Assembly: GCA_035286585.1 (NCBI GenBank)
Contig: DATEDC010000021.1
Location: forward strand, 1-5,772
Source of the DNA: DSOS01 sp035286585
Lineage (GTDB): Bacteria > Chloroflexota > Anaerolineae > Anaerolineales > UBA4823
DNA: 5,772 bases
Direction: 5' to 3'
Shown here: positions 1-5,592 of the stretch, piece after piece
How the letters are laid out: every line of letters begins with the position of its first letter
How positions within the stretch are numbered: the first letter of the stretch is position 1
Notes under the pieces: generated by a model
Database searches by the model: none
The model's input: only the letters and a program-made list of their open reading frames with translations
Told to the model about the DNA's origin: nothing
Made by a program: the position numbers and the translations under genes

Positions 1-1477
1 GCACGGCGCAGCCCAACGCCAGACGCTGCTTCCACCCGCCGGAGAGGTCACGAGTTAACCCTCGCTCCCTTCCCGCCAGGCCTGCCATTTTGAGCGCCCA
101 ACTTTTACGCGCTGCAAGCTGGGAATTAGCCAGGCCGTACACTCCGGCGTAGAAATCCAGGTTCTCTTCGACGGTCAGATCGCCATAGAGCGAGAATTTC
201 TGGGACATGTAGCCCACTTCGGGCTTAATACGCGCTTGCTGGCGCAGGATATCCCAACCCGCCACGGTTCCGCTACCGTACGTGGGCGGGAGCAGGCCGC
301 ACAACATGCGGATGGTGGTGGTCTTGCCGCTGCCGTTCGGGCCTAGAAAACCGAAGATCTCGCCTTGGCGCACGTTGAATGAGACGTTATCGACCGCAGT
401 AATGCCGTCGAATCGTTTTGTCAGCTCGGAGACAGAGACGGCCAGAGGTTGAGGCTCGCGATTTGAGGGTCGCAGATGATCTGGTTGAAGATTTTCATCA
501 GGCTGAATCGTAGAATCGCCGGATCGCTGGTTCGAGTTTTCCAGCATCGCCACAAAGACGTCCTCCAGGCCAGGGCTCGCCCGGCGTACGTCGGCAAAGT
601 GAATACCCTCTTTGGACAGATCGGCTTTCAGCAGGCGCAGATCGCGAGCCGGGTCGGCGACCAGCAGGTGCAGCCGTTCACCGAAGACCTGCACATGCGA
701 GGCGGCCGGGTGAGCGCGCAGGCGCCTCACAGCCCGGCGCTGCGGCTCTGCCAGCAGGTCAAGCATTTCACCCGAGAGGCTGGCTTTGAGCGCGCTTGGG
801 GTGTCACATGCGACGATCTCGCCCGTGTGCATCAGTGCCACGCGGTGAAATCGCTCGGCCTCGTCCATGTAGGGGGTGGAGACAAAAATGGTGATGCCCT
901 GCTCCAGAAAGTCGTTGAGCAGCAGCCAGAAGTCCCGCCGGCTGACCGGATCAACCCCAGTGGTCGGCTCATCCAGGAACAGCACCTGAGGCGAGTAGAC
1001 CAGGGCGCAGGCTAGAGCCAGTTTTTTCTTCATGCCGCCCGAAAGATGTTCTGCGCGGCGATCGACAGCGTGGTCGAGGCGGGAGAAACGGAGCAGATCT
1101 TGAATGCGTCCCTGGCGCTCATCGATAGGGACGCGGTACAGGTCGGCAAAGAACTCCAGGTTTTCTCGCACGCTGAGCGAGCCATATAGGGTGAAGCCCT
1201 CAGACATGTAGCCAATGCGCCCGCCGAGCGATTCCGCATCCCCGACCACATCCACCCCCGCGACCATCGCCTTTCCGGCGGTGGGGCGCAGAATACCGCA
1301 CAGCATCTGAATGGTGCTGGTCTTGCCCGCTCCATCCGGCCCTACCAGCCCGAAGATCTCGCCGCGGTGGACCTCAAGGTCGATTCCGCGCACGGCCTCC
1401 ACCGGCTTCCACCGGCCGCCATAGGAGATCTTCAACCCTCTGGCGGAGATGAGGATGCCGTCTGCCGCTTCAGTCAT
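1..1477 (-). CDS. Double-NBD ABC transporter ATP-binding protein (YbhF-like), 3' end outside window
   Basis: This is the cytoplasmic ATPase of an ABC-2 type exporter, with two nucleotide-binding domains (NBDs) fused in one chain. The frame is open for 492 codons from the ATG at 1475-1477 and runs off the left edge. NBD1 has Walker A GPDGAGKT at 46-53, signature LSGGM at 145-149 and Walker B VLFLDEP at 165-171 with catalytic Glu170. A C-terminal subdomain follows, ending near EDVFVAMLE (305-313), then a polar linker of about 33 residues. NBD2 has Walker A GPNGSGKT at 379-386, Q-loop Gln426 and signature LSGGW at 478-482; its Walker B lies outside. NBD1 deviates at two places: the Q-loop position is Glu93 and the switch-loop His is Pro202 (STPYMDEAE), so its ATP site may be weak. 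The ribosome site AGGAAGGAG sits 5 nt before the ATG and directly follows the upstream ligase stop. Known YbhF relatives work with ABC-2 permeases, expected to the left; the cargo cannot be told. Confidence 0.96.
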   Translation of the reverse strand, partial: MTEAADGILISARGLKISYGGRWKPVEAVRGIDLEVHRGEIFGLVGPDGAGKTSTIQMLCGILRPTAGKAMVAGVDVVGDAESLGGRIGYMSEGFTLYGSLSVRENLEFFADLYRVPIDERQGRIQDLLRFSRLDHAVDRRAEHLSGGMKKKLALACALVYSPQVLFLDEPTTGVDPVSRRDFWLLLNDFLEQGITIFVSTPYMDEAERFHRVALMHTGEIVACDTPSALKASLSGEMLDLLAEPQRRAVRRLRAHPAASHVQVFGERLHLLVADPARDLRLLKADLSKEGIHFADVRRASPGLEDVFVAMLENSNQRSGDSTIQPDENLQPDHLRPSNREPQPLAVSVSELTKRFDGITAVDNVSFNVRQGEIFGFLGPNGSGKTTTIRMLCGLLPPTYGSGTVAGWDILRQQARIKPEVGYMSQKFSLYGDLTVEENLDFYAGVYGLANSQLAARKSWALKMAGLAGRERGLTRDLSGGWKQRLALGCAV

Positions 1478-1489
1478 TTGCACTCCTTC
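1478..1489 (-). promoter_or_regulatory. Strong Shine-Dalgarno of the ABC ATPase, abutting the ligase stop
   Basis: On the minus strand AGGAAGGAG ends 5 nt before the ATG at 1477, and its 5' end directly follows the TAG stop of the ligase gene (1490-1492). The whole intergenic gap is 12 bp. This indicates co-transcription and probable translational coupling. Confidence 0.85.
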
Positions 1490-2866
1490 CTATAAAGCCG
1501 CTCGATAAGCCTTGATGAGCGGCGCTTTGCCAGTCGCGTTCTTGGGGATGATGTCGACATGCTGCACGGAGATGCGTGGAACTGCAACATTCTGCGCTGC
1601 TAAACTGCTCTTGAGCGCGTCCACGAGCATGGAGTCAAGCTCGCTGCTCTTAGCGCCGCTTAAGAGTACTCGTAGTCCAACCTCGTCCTGAACCACTTGC
1701 CACCCGCTCACAGGAAGAGAATCCAGCACGTGATGGAAGGTGATCGGATGCACAGCAACCTCCCCATCCGATACCGCGGGCAGACGCAGGATTTCCTCCG
1801 TGCGCCCCTGAATTTCGTCAATGCGAGCAAAGGGAAGATCGTTGGGGTTGGGACCGCTTGCCAGTCGCACGCTGTCGCTTAGCTCGTAACGGATAAGCGG
1901 TTGTGTCCGGCTGGAGAGAACCGTGATCAGCACTTTGTCGCCATACATTCCCTTGGGCACGGGACGGTATTGCTCGTCTACCACCTCAAATATCACGTTG
2001 TCTTCATAGAGATAGAGGCCCGTGTGATCGCTGGTCTCCGCCGCGAGCCAGCCGCCGGCTTCGGTCGCTCCATAGCCGTCAAATGGCAAATGGCCCCAGG
2101 CAGCCTTGATGCGCCACCGGGTTTCCTCGGTAAGCACTTCCGAACCGGATATGATAGTGTGGGGTTGGATGTCCAATCGCCCGCCCAGTTGTTCATCGGC
2201 CAGGATGCGCATCATTGAGGGGTAGCCAGTCAGCAAGTGCGGCTGCCAGGTATTGAGCTGCTGGACAATCTCCGCTACCGGCTGGCTGGCATCAAAGCTC
2301 AACGTCGGCATCCACGCGCGCACCCACCAGCTTTTGCCTGTCGCTGCAATCTGCGCAGACACGTGCCACGGACTGCCCGAAGTGAGTGAGGCGACCGAAG
2401 CCATCCTCATGCGATGCGTCGGGATCATCGGCTCACCCGCCCACTCGTGCGCGCGGCCAAAAGAGGCGATGACGTTGGTCCATTCGTCGCGATCGAAGAG
2501 GAATATGCCAGGATGGCCAGTGCTGCCCGAGGTTGCGGTGACCCAGAAACGGTTCAAGAACCGCCTCCCCTCTCGGTCGCTCGCCATGTGCGCCCGCAGG
2601 TTTTCCAGACGCACAGCACGGTCGGTCACCAGCTCATCGAAGTTTTCCATGACCATCGTTTTGGTGAGCACTGGCAATTCCTGGAGCGGTCGGTCGGAGA
2701 GGCCTTTGTGAAACTGCTGGTAAAAGGGCGAACGCGCGTACGCGTATTCACGCAGGCGATTTAGTGACTCGGTCTGGTGCGCCTCCAACTGCGGGCGGAT
2801 CCACCGTTCGTGCCGACGCAATTGTCCCAAGGTGTTCATCAGTTTGAGCATAAGTTGCATATCCAT
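1490..2866 (-). CDS. Phenylacetate-CoA ligase-like (PaaK/CapK, COG1541-type) adenylate-forming enzyme
   Basis: This is a predicted cytoplasmic ligase that would activate a carboxylic acid as an acyl-adenylate, possibly passing it to CoA or another acceptor. The 458 residues match the usual length of the phenylacetate-CoA ligase/coenzyme F390 synthetase/CapK family. The N-terminus has the typical YARSPFYQ (43-50) and LPVLTK (64-69) segments. The adenylation motifs are all present: P-loop ATSGSTGHPG (111-120), YGATEAGG (265-272), RYELSD with Asp331, GRTEE (354-358), and NATGK with the expected catalytic Lys447 near the C-terminus. It therefore looks intact. The ATG at 2864-2866 is preceded by TTGAGGG with a 6-nt spacer. 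The ABC ATPase gene follows after 12 bp, suggesting that the product or a modified metabolite is exported, or that the pair serves envelope chemistry; this is inference. The substrate cannot be read from the sequence, and true phenylacetate degradation is unlikely because no paa genes are nearby. Confidence 0.93.
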   Translation of the reverse strand: MDMQLMLKLMNTLGQLRRHERWIRPQLEAHQTESLNRLREYAYARSPFYQQFHKGLSDRPLQELPVLTKTMVMENFDELVTDRAVRLENLRAHMASDREGRRFLNRFWVTATSGSTGHPGIFLFDRDEWTNVIASFGRAHEWAGEPMIPTHRMRMASVASLTSGSPWHVSAQIAATGKSWWVRAWMPTLSFDASQPVAEIVQQLNTWQPHLLTGYPSMMRILADEQLGGRLDIQPHTIISGSEVLTEETRWRIKAAWGHLPFDGYGATEAGGWLAAETSDHTGLYLYEDNVIFEVVDEQYRPVPKGMYGDKVLITVLSSRTQPLIRYELSDSVRLASGPNPNDLPFARIDEIQGRTEEILRLPAVSDGEVAVHPITFHHVLDSLPVSGWQVVQDEVGLRVLLSGAKSSELDSMLVDALKSSLAAQNVAVPRISVQHVDIIPKNATGKAPLIKAYRAAL

Positions 2867-2918
2867 AGTAAACCCTCAAGTTTCGTTCTTAATCTCCTGA
2901 TTAATCTACCCAGGTCAT

Positions 2919-3572
2919 TCAAAGCTCCTGATATGAGACGATTTCCAGCTCCTCTGCATGCGCATTCAGCAACGGCACGATACGGTGCAGTCGCTGGCAC
3001 TGCACTACGACCAAAACCCTTCGTCCCGGATCCCGTCGAACGACCTGCAGAATGCTTTCCACCAGGGAGTGGTTTTGAGCCTCCCAGGCAGCTCGGTCTT
3101 GCGGCTTCCAGCTCAGCTCGGTCAGAGTGCATAGGGTGTGGCAGAAAGTTTGGAAGATCGGCCCGTGGATCGCCTCTGGCCCATCCGCCTTGCGCTGCCC
3201 CCAGCGCAGGCACAGGTCCAGCCAGCGCGCCAGGTCTCGCCGCCAGCTGGGCGGAGAGGCATAATCGCTGAACCGCGCCGGGGAAGGCGCCACCGGGACC
3301 AGTACAATGTCCGTGGCAGCGCTCACCGGGACCAGAGCAGAGCGAATTTCCAACCCCGAGGCGGATAACTGGCCGCTTTCCCAGGCTTCCTGGGTGACCT
3401 CAACGCAAAGCAGGTCCGGCGCCAGATCGGCTACCAGTAGCCGCAGGCAATTCAAGTCGTAACGCAGAGGCTCGGCGTGCAGATCGCCCATAGTGTAGAG
3501 CAGCGCCAGGCGCGTTTTGACGGTGGGGGCTGATGGTGAGGAAGTTTGCATTGCGTTCTTCTGGTATTTCAT
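2919..3572 (-). CDS. Uncharacterised protein, possible remote Tiki/TraB (DUF5694-like) fold
   Basis: I do not recognise this 217-residue protein with certainty. It has no obvious signal peptide or membrane segment. Three spaced blocks recall the Tiki/TraB/DUF5694 superfamily: a strand followed by MGDLH (28-32), PDLLCVEV with Glu58 (52-59), and a C-terminal AWEAQN helix (162-167) leading to a hydrophobic strand VLVVVQCQRLH (186-196). In that superfamily the last block is usually a Gly-x-x-His type strand end; here the Gly is replaced, though a His remains at 196. Members are membrane or heme-uptake related proteins or metal-dependent proteases, so no function follows. The ATG at 3570-3572 has only a weak purine stretch (GAAAGAAG) 9 nt upstream. 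An in-frame ATG at 3549-3551, preceded by AGAAGAA, is an alternative giving 210 residues. The stop is 52 bp before the ligase start, compatible with one operon. Confidence 0.72.
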   Translation of the reverse strand: MKYQKNAMQTSSPSAPTVKTRLALLYTMGDLHAEPLRYDLNCLRLLVADLAPDLLCVEVTQEAWESGQLSASGLEIRSALVPVSAATDIVLVPVAPSPARFSDYASPPSWRRDLARWLDLCLRWGQRKADGPEAIHGPIFQTFCHTLCTLTELSWKPQDRAAWEAQNHSLVESILQVVRRDPGRRVLVVVQCQRLHRIVPLLNAHAEELEIVSYQEL

Positions 3573-3669
3573 CTGTGTGCACTTCTTTCTAACTTTAGCA
3601 GTGACGGGCTTTTCGCATAAGCGCCAGGCTGCCTGTCTGGCCTAAGTGATTCCCCCTAATTCGCCGGGA
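3573..3669. other. 97-bp intergenic gap, possible operon break
   Basis: This is the largest gap between the minus-strand genes. It contains GCCAG/CTGGC arms at 3623-3627 and 3637-3641, but on the transcribed strand the stem is only 5 bp with a 9-nt loop and no following T-run, so it is not a convincing terminator. A poor minus-strand promoter match (TTATGC at 3615-3620, 17-bp spacer, TAAAGT at 3592-3597) could start transcription of the three downstream genes. I see no ORF or RNA gene here. Confidence 0.4.
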
Positions 3670-4302
3670 TTATACCCAGCCGTGTTGGATAGCCAGCACG
3701 GCCGCTTCGGTGCGCGAACGCACACCCAGCTTGGCGTAGATGCTCGCAAGGTGGTTTTCCACCGTGCGCACGCTCAGATAGAGGCGTTGGGCGATCTGCT
3801 TGTTGTCTAACCCCAGGCAGATCAAGGGCAGCAGCTCGCGCTCGCGCGGGGTCAATGAATCGTAGGCTGGATTGGCAGTGGGGGTTTGCCCGGCAGCCAG
3901 GTTTAAAATGAGGTCACGGGCCAGCTCCGCTGGGAGGGCCACTTCGCCGCGCGCCGCCTGATGCAGCGCGCGTCCCAACGCCTCTGCCGGCTGATCGAAA
4001 TCCAGGCAGCCAGCCGCCCCGGCTTGCAGAGCTATCCTGGCCTCCGCAGGGGTCCAGTCCAGGGACAGTAACAGCACCCTCGCCTGAGGGTGCTGTCTGA
4101 TAAACGGTTCGAGATCCGAGAGTTCCGGCAGGATCAGCAAAACCAGGTCCGCCTGCCAGACGCTTGATTCCGCCTCATCTGGGGCAAGTTCGAAGCCGGG
4201 CAGCGCAGACAAAAGCTGGCCCAGCGCCTGGTTGATCAGTACATGCGGACCAACCAGCCGGACCCGGATCTTTGCGGGACGGGCGCGATCGAGAGCGACC
4301 AA
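3670..4302 (-). CDS. LuxR/NarL-family transcriptional regulator with degenerate receiver domain
   Basis: This is a DNA-binding regulator of the NarL/FixJ architecture, 210 residues from the TTG at 4300-4302. The C-terminal HTH is canonical: LTPRE (150-154), NKQIAQRL, then the recognition helix region SVRTVENHLASIYAKLGV (177-194). The N-terminal domain keeps the receiver outline (IRVRLVGPH; ADLVLLILP; VLLLSLD; AGAAGCLDFD) but not its chemistry. The acidic pair is Gly18-Pro19, the phospho-acceptor Asp is Ile57, and the Lys near the end of the domain is Phe102. Only Ser80 of the switch remains. Phosphorylation is therefore unlikely and it may act constitutively or sense a ligand or partner. I chose TTG because GGAGG lies 4 nt upstream and just after the stop of the preceding small ORF. 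An ATG at 4381-4383 would add 27 Arg/Ser-rich residues, overlap that ORF and lack a ribosome site. No histidine kinase is in the window. Confidence 0.9.
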   Translation of the reverse strand: MVALDRARPAKIRVRLVGPHVLINQALGQLLSALPGFELAPDEAESSVWQADLVLLILPELSDLEPFIRQHPQARVLLLSLDWTPAEARIALQAGAAGCLDFDQPAEALGRALHQAARGEVALPAELARDLILNLAAGQTPTANPAYDSLTPRERELLPLICLGLDNKQIAQRLYLSVRTVENHLASIYAKLGVRSRTEAAVLAIQHGWV

Positions 4303-4315
4303 GCTGCCTCCGCGT

Positions 4316-4483
4316 TCATCCCACCAACCAGGAAATCGGCGCCTGCTGGATGAATTGCGCCTGATAATGGTGGCTGCGGTCATTCCGGACGCCAGCTACG
4401 GACTGCACCAGGTCGTTCAGGGTGACGCGCTGCGGGTAATAGGCTGCGTTCGCGTCCTGGCGAGGGTTTTCCTTTACGGTCAT
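4316..4483 (-). CDS. Small 55-residue ORF with strong ribosome binding site
   Basis: This minus-strand ORF runs from the ATG at 4481-4483 to the TGA at 4316-4318 and would be missed by a 60-codon cut-off. Its support is translational: AGGAGGTGGCA directly precedes the ATG, among the best ribosome sites in the window. It is 18 bp downstream of the Rieske stop and 13 bp upstream of the regulator's probable TTG start. The peptide begins MTVKENPRQDANAAYYPQ, continues with RVTLNDLVQSVAGVRND and ends in SWLVG. It is polar, His/Gln-rich around residues 38-48, and has no Cys, signal peptide or membrane helix. I do not recognise a family. It could be a small regulatory partner, a leader peptide that couples translation of the regulator, or the original N-terminus of a longer gene broken by a frameshift. 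Confidence 0.6.
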   Translation of the reverse strand: MTVKENPRQDANAAYYPQRVTLNDLVQSVAGVRNDRSHHYQAQFIQQAPISWLVG

Positions 4484-4500
4484 TGCCACCTCCTGTTGTA
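4484..4500 (-). promoter_or_regulatory. Consensus Shine-Dalgarno for the 55-codon ORF
   Basis: On the minus strand the bases before the ATG at 4483 read ACAGGAGGTGGCA, close to the full anti-16S complement, with about 5-6 nt between AGGAGG and the start codon. It begins right after the Rieske stop (4502-4504), so it cannot serve the Rieske gene. It is the main evidence that the small ORF is translated. Confidence 0.8.
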
Positions 4501-4501
4501 T

Positions 4502-4993
4502 CTAAGTATTCAGCTTCATGTAGAGGTTACCTGCCTCCACTTTGCTTTCAAATCGATCCAATGGACGGGGAGGCGGTCCTTTGGTAACCTTCCCGTCAAT
4601 GTCGAAGTGCCCATCGTGACACGGGCTGACGTATTCCTGAAGTTCAGCCCGCCACTTCACCCGGCAGCCCAGGTGGGTGCAGATATCCGAATAAACGATG
4701 ACCTGATCATCGCTCTTGCGTAACACATAAACCCCATAACTCAGCGCCGTTTTTTCCCATCCATTTACCCTGGTGCGGGTGAAACTAAACCTGGTCGGGA
4801 AGCCCGAAGGATATTTTTCCAGCGGGCCAACGGGTATCCAGACCTCGTTATCATCCGCGCTCATCCCAGGAGAGATCAAATACGCAATAGCGGGTAAGCC
4901 CAGGACGAACCCCATAATCGACCCTATGGCCACCGTCACTGCTTTCACAAAACCATTGCGACTCAGGCGTGAAGAGTAGCTGCCTTGGTCCAA
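4502..4993 (-). CDS. Rieske [2Fe-2S] domain protein, membrane-anchored (QcrA/PetC-like)
   Basis: This is a predicted electron-transfer protein anchored by an N-terminal helix, with its iron-sulfur domain outside the cytoplasmic membrane. It has 163 residues from the TTG at 4991-4993. A hydrophobic segment spans about 16-41. It is preceded by SRNGFVK (11-17), resembling a Tat motif but with one of the twin arginines replaced by Asn. Box I is CTHLGC (105-110). Box II reads SPCH (123-126), where bc1-type Rieske proteins have CPCH, so the second Cys ligand appears to be Ser123 (codon 4625-4627). The Pro loop GPPPRPL (139-145) is intact. AGGAGG is 5 nt before the TTG but only 2 nt before the in-frame GTG at 4994-4996, so I prefer TTG. 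Unlike classical qcrABC loci, no cytochrome b gene follows; a small ORF and a LuxR regulator do. It could serve an alternative complex or as a redox sensor; this is inference. Confidence 0.93.
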   Translation of the reverse strand: MDQGSYSSRLSRNGFVKAVTVAIGSIMGFVLGLPAIAYLISPGMSADDNEVWIPVGPLEKYPSGFPTRFSFTRTRVNGWEKTALSYGVYVLRKSDDQVIVYSDICTHLGCRVKWRAELQEYVSPCHDGHFDIDGKVTKGPPPRPLDRFESKVEAGNLYMKLNT

Positions 4994-5039
4994 CACGGCC
5001 TCCTGTTTTCTGGTTTTTTACTTGTATCTTACACATTCC

Positions 5040-5068
5040 AGTATAGTTATTTTATTCACAAGCCGAAA
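5040..5068 (-). promoter_or_regulatory. Possible minus-strand promoter of the Rieske operon
   Basis: TATACT (5040-5045, minus strand) matches five of six bases of the bacterial -10 consensus. The -35 position at 17-bp spacing reads TTTCGG (5063-5068), a poor match that lies inside the inverted repeat. Transcription would begin near 5033, leaving about 40 nt of leader before the Rieske start. The poor -35 element would suit an activated promoter. Confidence 0.25.
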
Positions 5069-5080
5069 GCGCTATTCGGC
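5062..5080. repeat. Perfect inverted repeat, candidate operator
   Basis: GCCGAA (5062-5067) and TTCGGC (5075-5080) are exact inverted copies separated by 7 bp that include the palindrome AGCGCT (5068-5073). The spacing gives the near-symmetric shape of a dimeric regulator site. It overlaps the weak -35 position of the predicted Rieske promoter. No T-run follows on either strand, so it is not a factor-independent terminator. The LuxR-type regulator downstream of the Rieske gene is an obvious candidate binder, but nothing in the sequence proves it. Confidence 0.45.
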
Positions 5081-5112
5081 GCGTTCCTCACCCCGCCATT
5101 TCGCCTATCGAA

Positions 5113-5130
5113 AAACGGTGCAAACGGCGC
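5113..5130 (+). repeat. Tandem 9-bp direct repeat next to a -35-like element
   Basis: AAACGGTGC (5113-5121) and AAACGGCGC (5122-5130) are adjacent copies differing at one base. They end directly before the -35-like hexamer TTGGTT (5131-5136) of the plus-strand promoter, the position expected of an activator site. Two copies could also arise by chance in 186 bp. Confidence 0.35.
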
Positions 5131-5159
5131 TTGGTTTTATCGCTCGATACAGTTATATT
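5131..5159 (+). promoter_or_regulatory. Possible promoter of the tandem Cys/His paralogs
   Basis: TTGGTT (5131-5136) and TATATT (5154-5159) are separated by 17 bp. The second hexamer matches five of six -10 bases and the first three of six -35 bases. Transcription would start near 5166, only about 14 nt before the ATG at 5180. That fits the absence of a clear ribosome site there. Confidence 0.35.
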
Positions 5160-5179
5160 TTCAGCAAAGTTGGTTCTCC

Positions 5180-5557
5180 ATGAATAAGATCACCTTAGAT
5201 CTGACCATCCCGATGGGTTTTGAGATTGTCCTCACCCAGGTTTCTCTGCGGCTGATTGCCGAAGGCATGTCTATCACCCAGACCTTCGAGTTGGATTCGG
5301 CCTGCGCCCTCTTCAATGAGAACCACTGCCCTCATGGTGGGAACTCCCCCTGCCAGTGTCGATTGGTCGTTCTAATGGTTAGCGAAACCCCATTGATGTG
5401 CGTATCTCTGGTTTTCCACGGCCACGACAAGGAGACTGAAATCTGGATATTCAGCTCTGATCCTGACCGGGATCCTGGACACGAACGGCATGTCGCAGAA
5501 ATATTAAATGATGAATTCCGGCGATTATCTGCAATAGCGCAGAACGGAATGGTTTAG
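5180..5557 (+). CDS. Small uncharacterised protein with CPH-x(5)-CxC motif, first tandem paralog
   Basis: This 125-residue soluble protein belongs to no family I can name. An N-terminal half of amphipathic character (GFEIVLTQVSLRLIAEG, 13-29, then ITQTFEL) leads to a compact motif Cys50-Pro-His52 followed by Cys58-Gln-Cys60. Next come a hydrophobic strand, a His-Gly-His pair (80-82) and a charged C-terminal helix. The Cys/His spacing suggests binding of zinc or another metal; this is inference. The start at 5180-5182 is chosen because from there the protein aligns without gaps to the next gene over 60 residues (18 identities by eye), including all motif residues. The frame is open upstream to 4985, but that extension would overlap the Rieske start region. 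No good ribosome site precedes the ATG, so leaderless-like or weak initiation is possible. The second paralog starts 35 bp after the stop. Confidence 0.8.
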   Translation: MNKITLDLTIPMGFEIVLTQVSLRLIAEGMSITQTFELDSACALFNENHCPHGGNSPCQCRLVVLMVSETPLMCVSLVFHGHDKETEIWIFSSDPDRDPGHERHVAEILNDEFRRLSAIAQNGMV

Positions 5558-5578
5558 TCCGCTATGCTTTTGGTGTAT

Positions 5579-5585
5579 AAGGTGG
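5579..5585 (+). promoter_or_regulatory. Ribosome binding site of the second paralog
   Basis: AAGGTGG lies 7 nt before the ATG at 5593-5595 and 4 nt before an in-frame GTG at 5590-5592. The spacing, and alignment with the first paralog, favour the ATG. Confidence 0.6.
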
Positions 5586-5592
5586 TTTTGTG

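Larger units (their letters stand above)
4994..5179. promoter_or_regulatory. Divergent promoter region between the Rieske operon and the Cys/His paralogs
   Basis: This AT-rich 186-bp region, distinctly poorer in GC than the flanking genes, separates two oppositely transcribed gene sets. It must hold the start signals for both. It contains a ribosome site for the Rieske gene (AGGAGG at 4999-5004 on the minus strand), a perfect inverted repeat at 5062-5080, a 9-bp tandem repeat at 5113-5130 and promoter-like hexamers in each direction. No ORF within it is credible. Confidence 0.7.

Noticed and set aside
476..1015. Plus-strand open frame of 179 codons
   Set aside because: It is antisense to the ABC ATPase, has no domain signature, and the opposite strand carries all ABC motifs in one continuous frame.
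2253..3271. Overlapping plus-strand open frames opposite the ligase and its upstream gene
   Set aside because: They are mutually overlapping, low-complexity translations opposite a gene with complete adenylation motifs; no ribosome sites support them.
3623..3641. Hairpin downstream of the regulator as a factor-independent terminator
   Set aside because: On the transcribed minus strand the stem is only 5 bp with a large loop and an A-C mismatch when extended, and no T-run follows.
4235..4319. ATG overlapping the small ORF stop as ATGA, as start of the regulator
   Set aside because: That ATG is in a different frame from the regulator and meets a stop after fewer than 30 codons.
4232..4723. 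Plus-strand open frame spanning the regulator and Rieske gene ends
   Set aside because: It lies antisense to two genes with clear HTH and Rieske motifs and shows no recognisable domain.
4985..5179. Upstream in-frame extension of the first plus-strand paralog to an ATG at 4985
   Set aside because: It would overlap the Rieske start and ribosome site and cross the promoter region, and the paralog alignment begins exactly at 5180.
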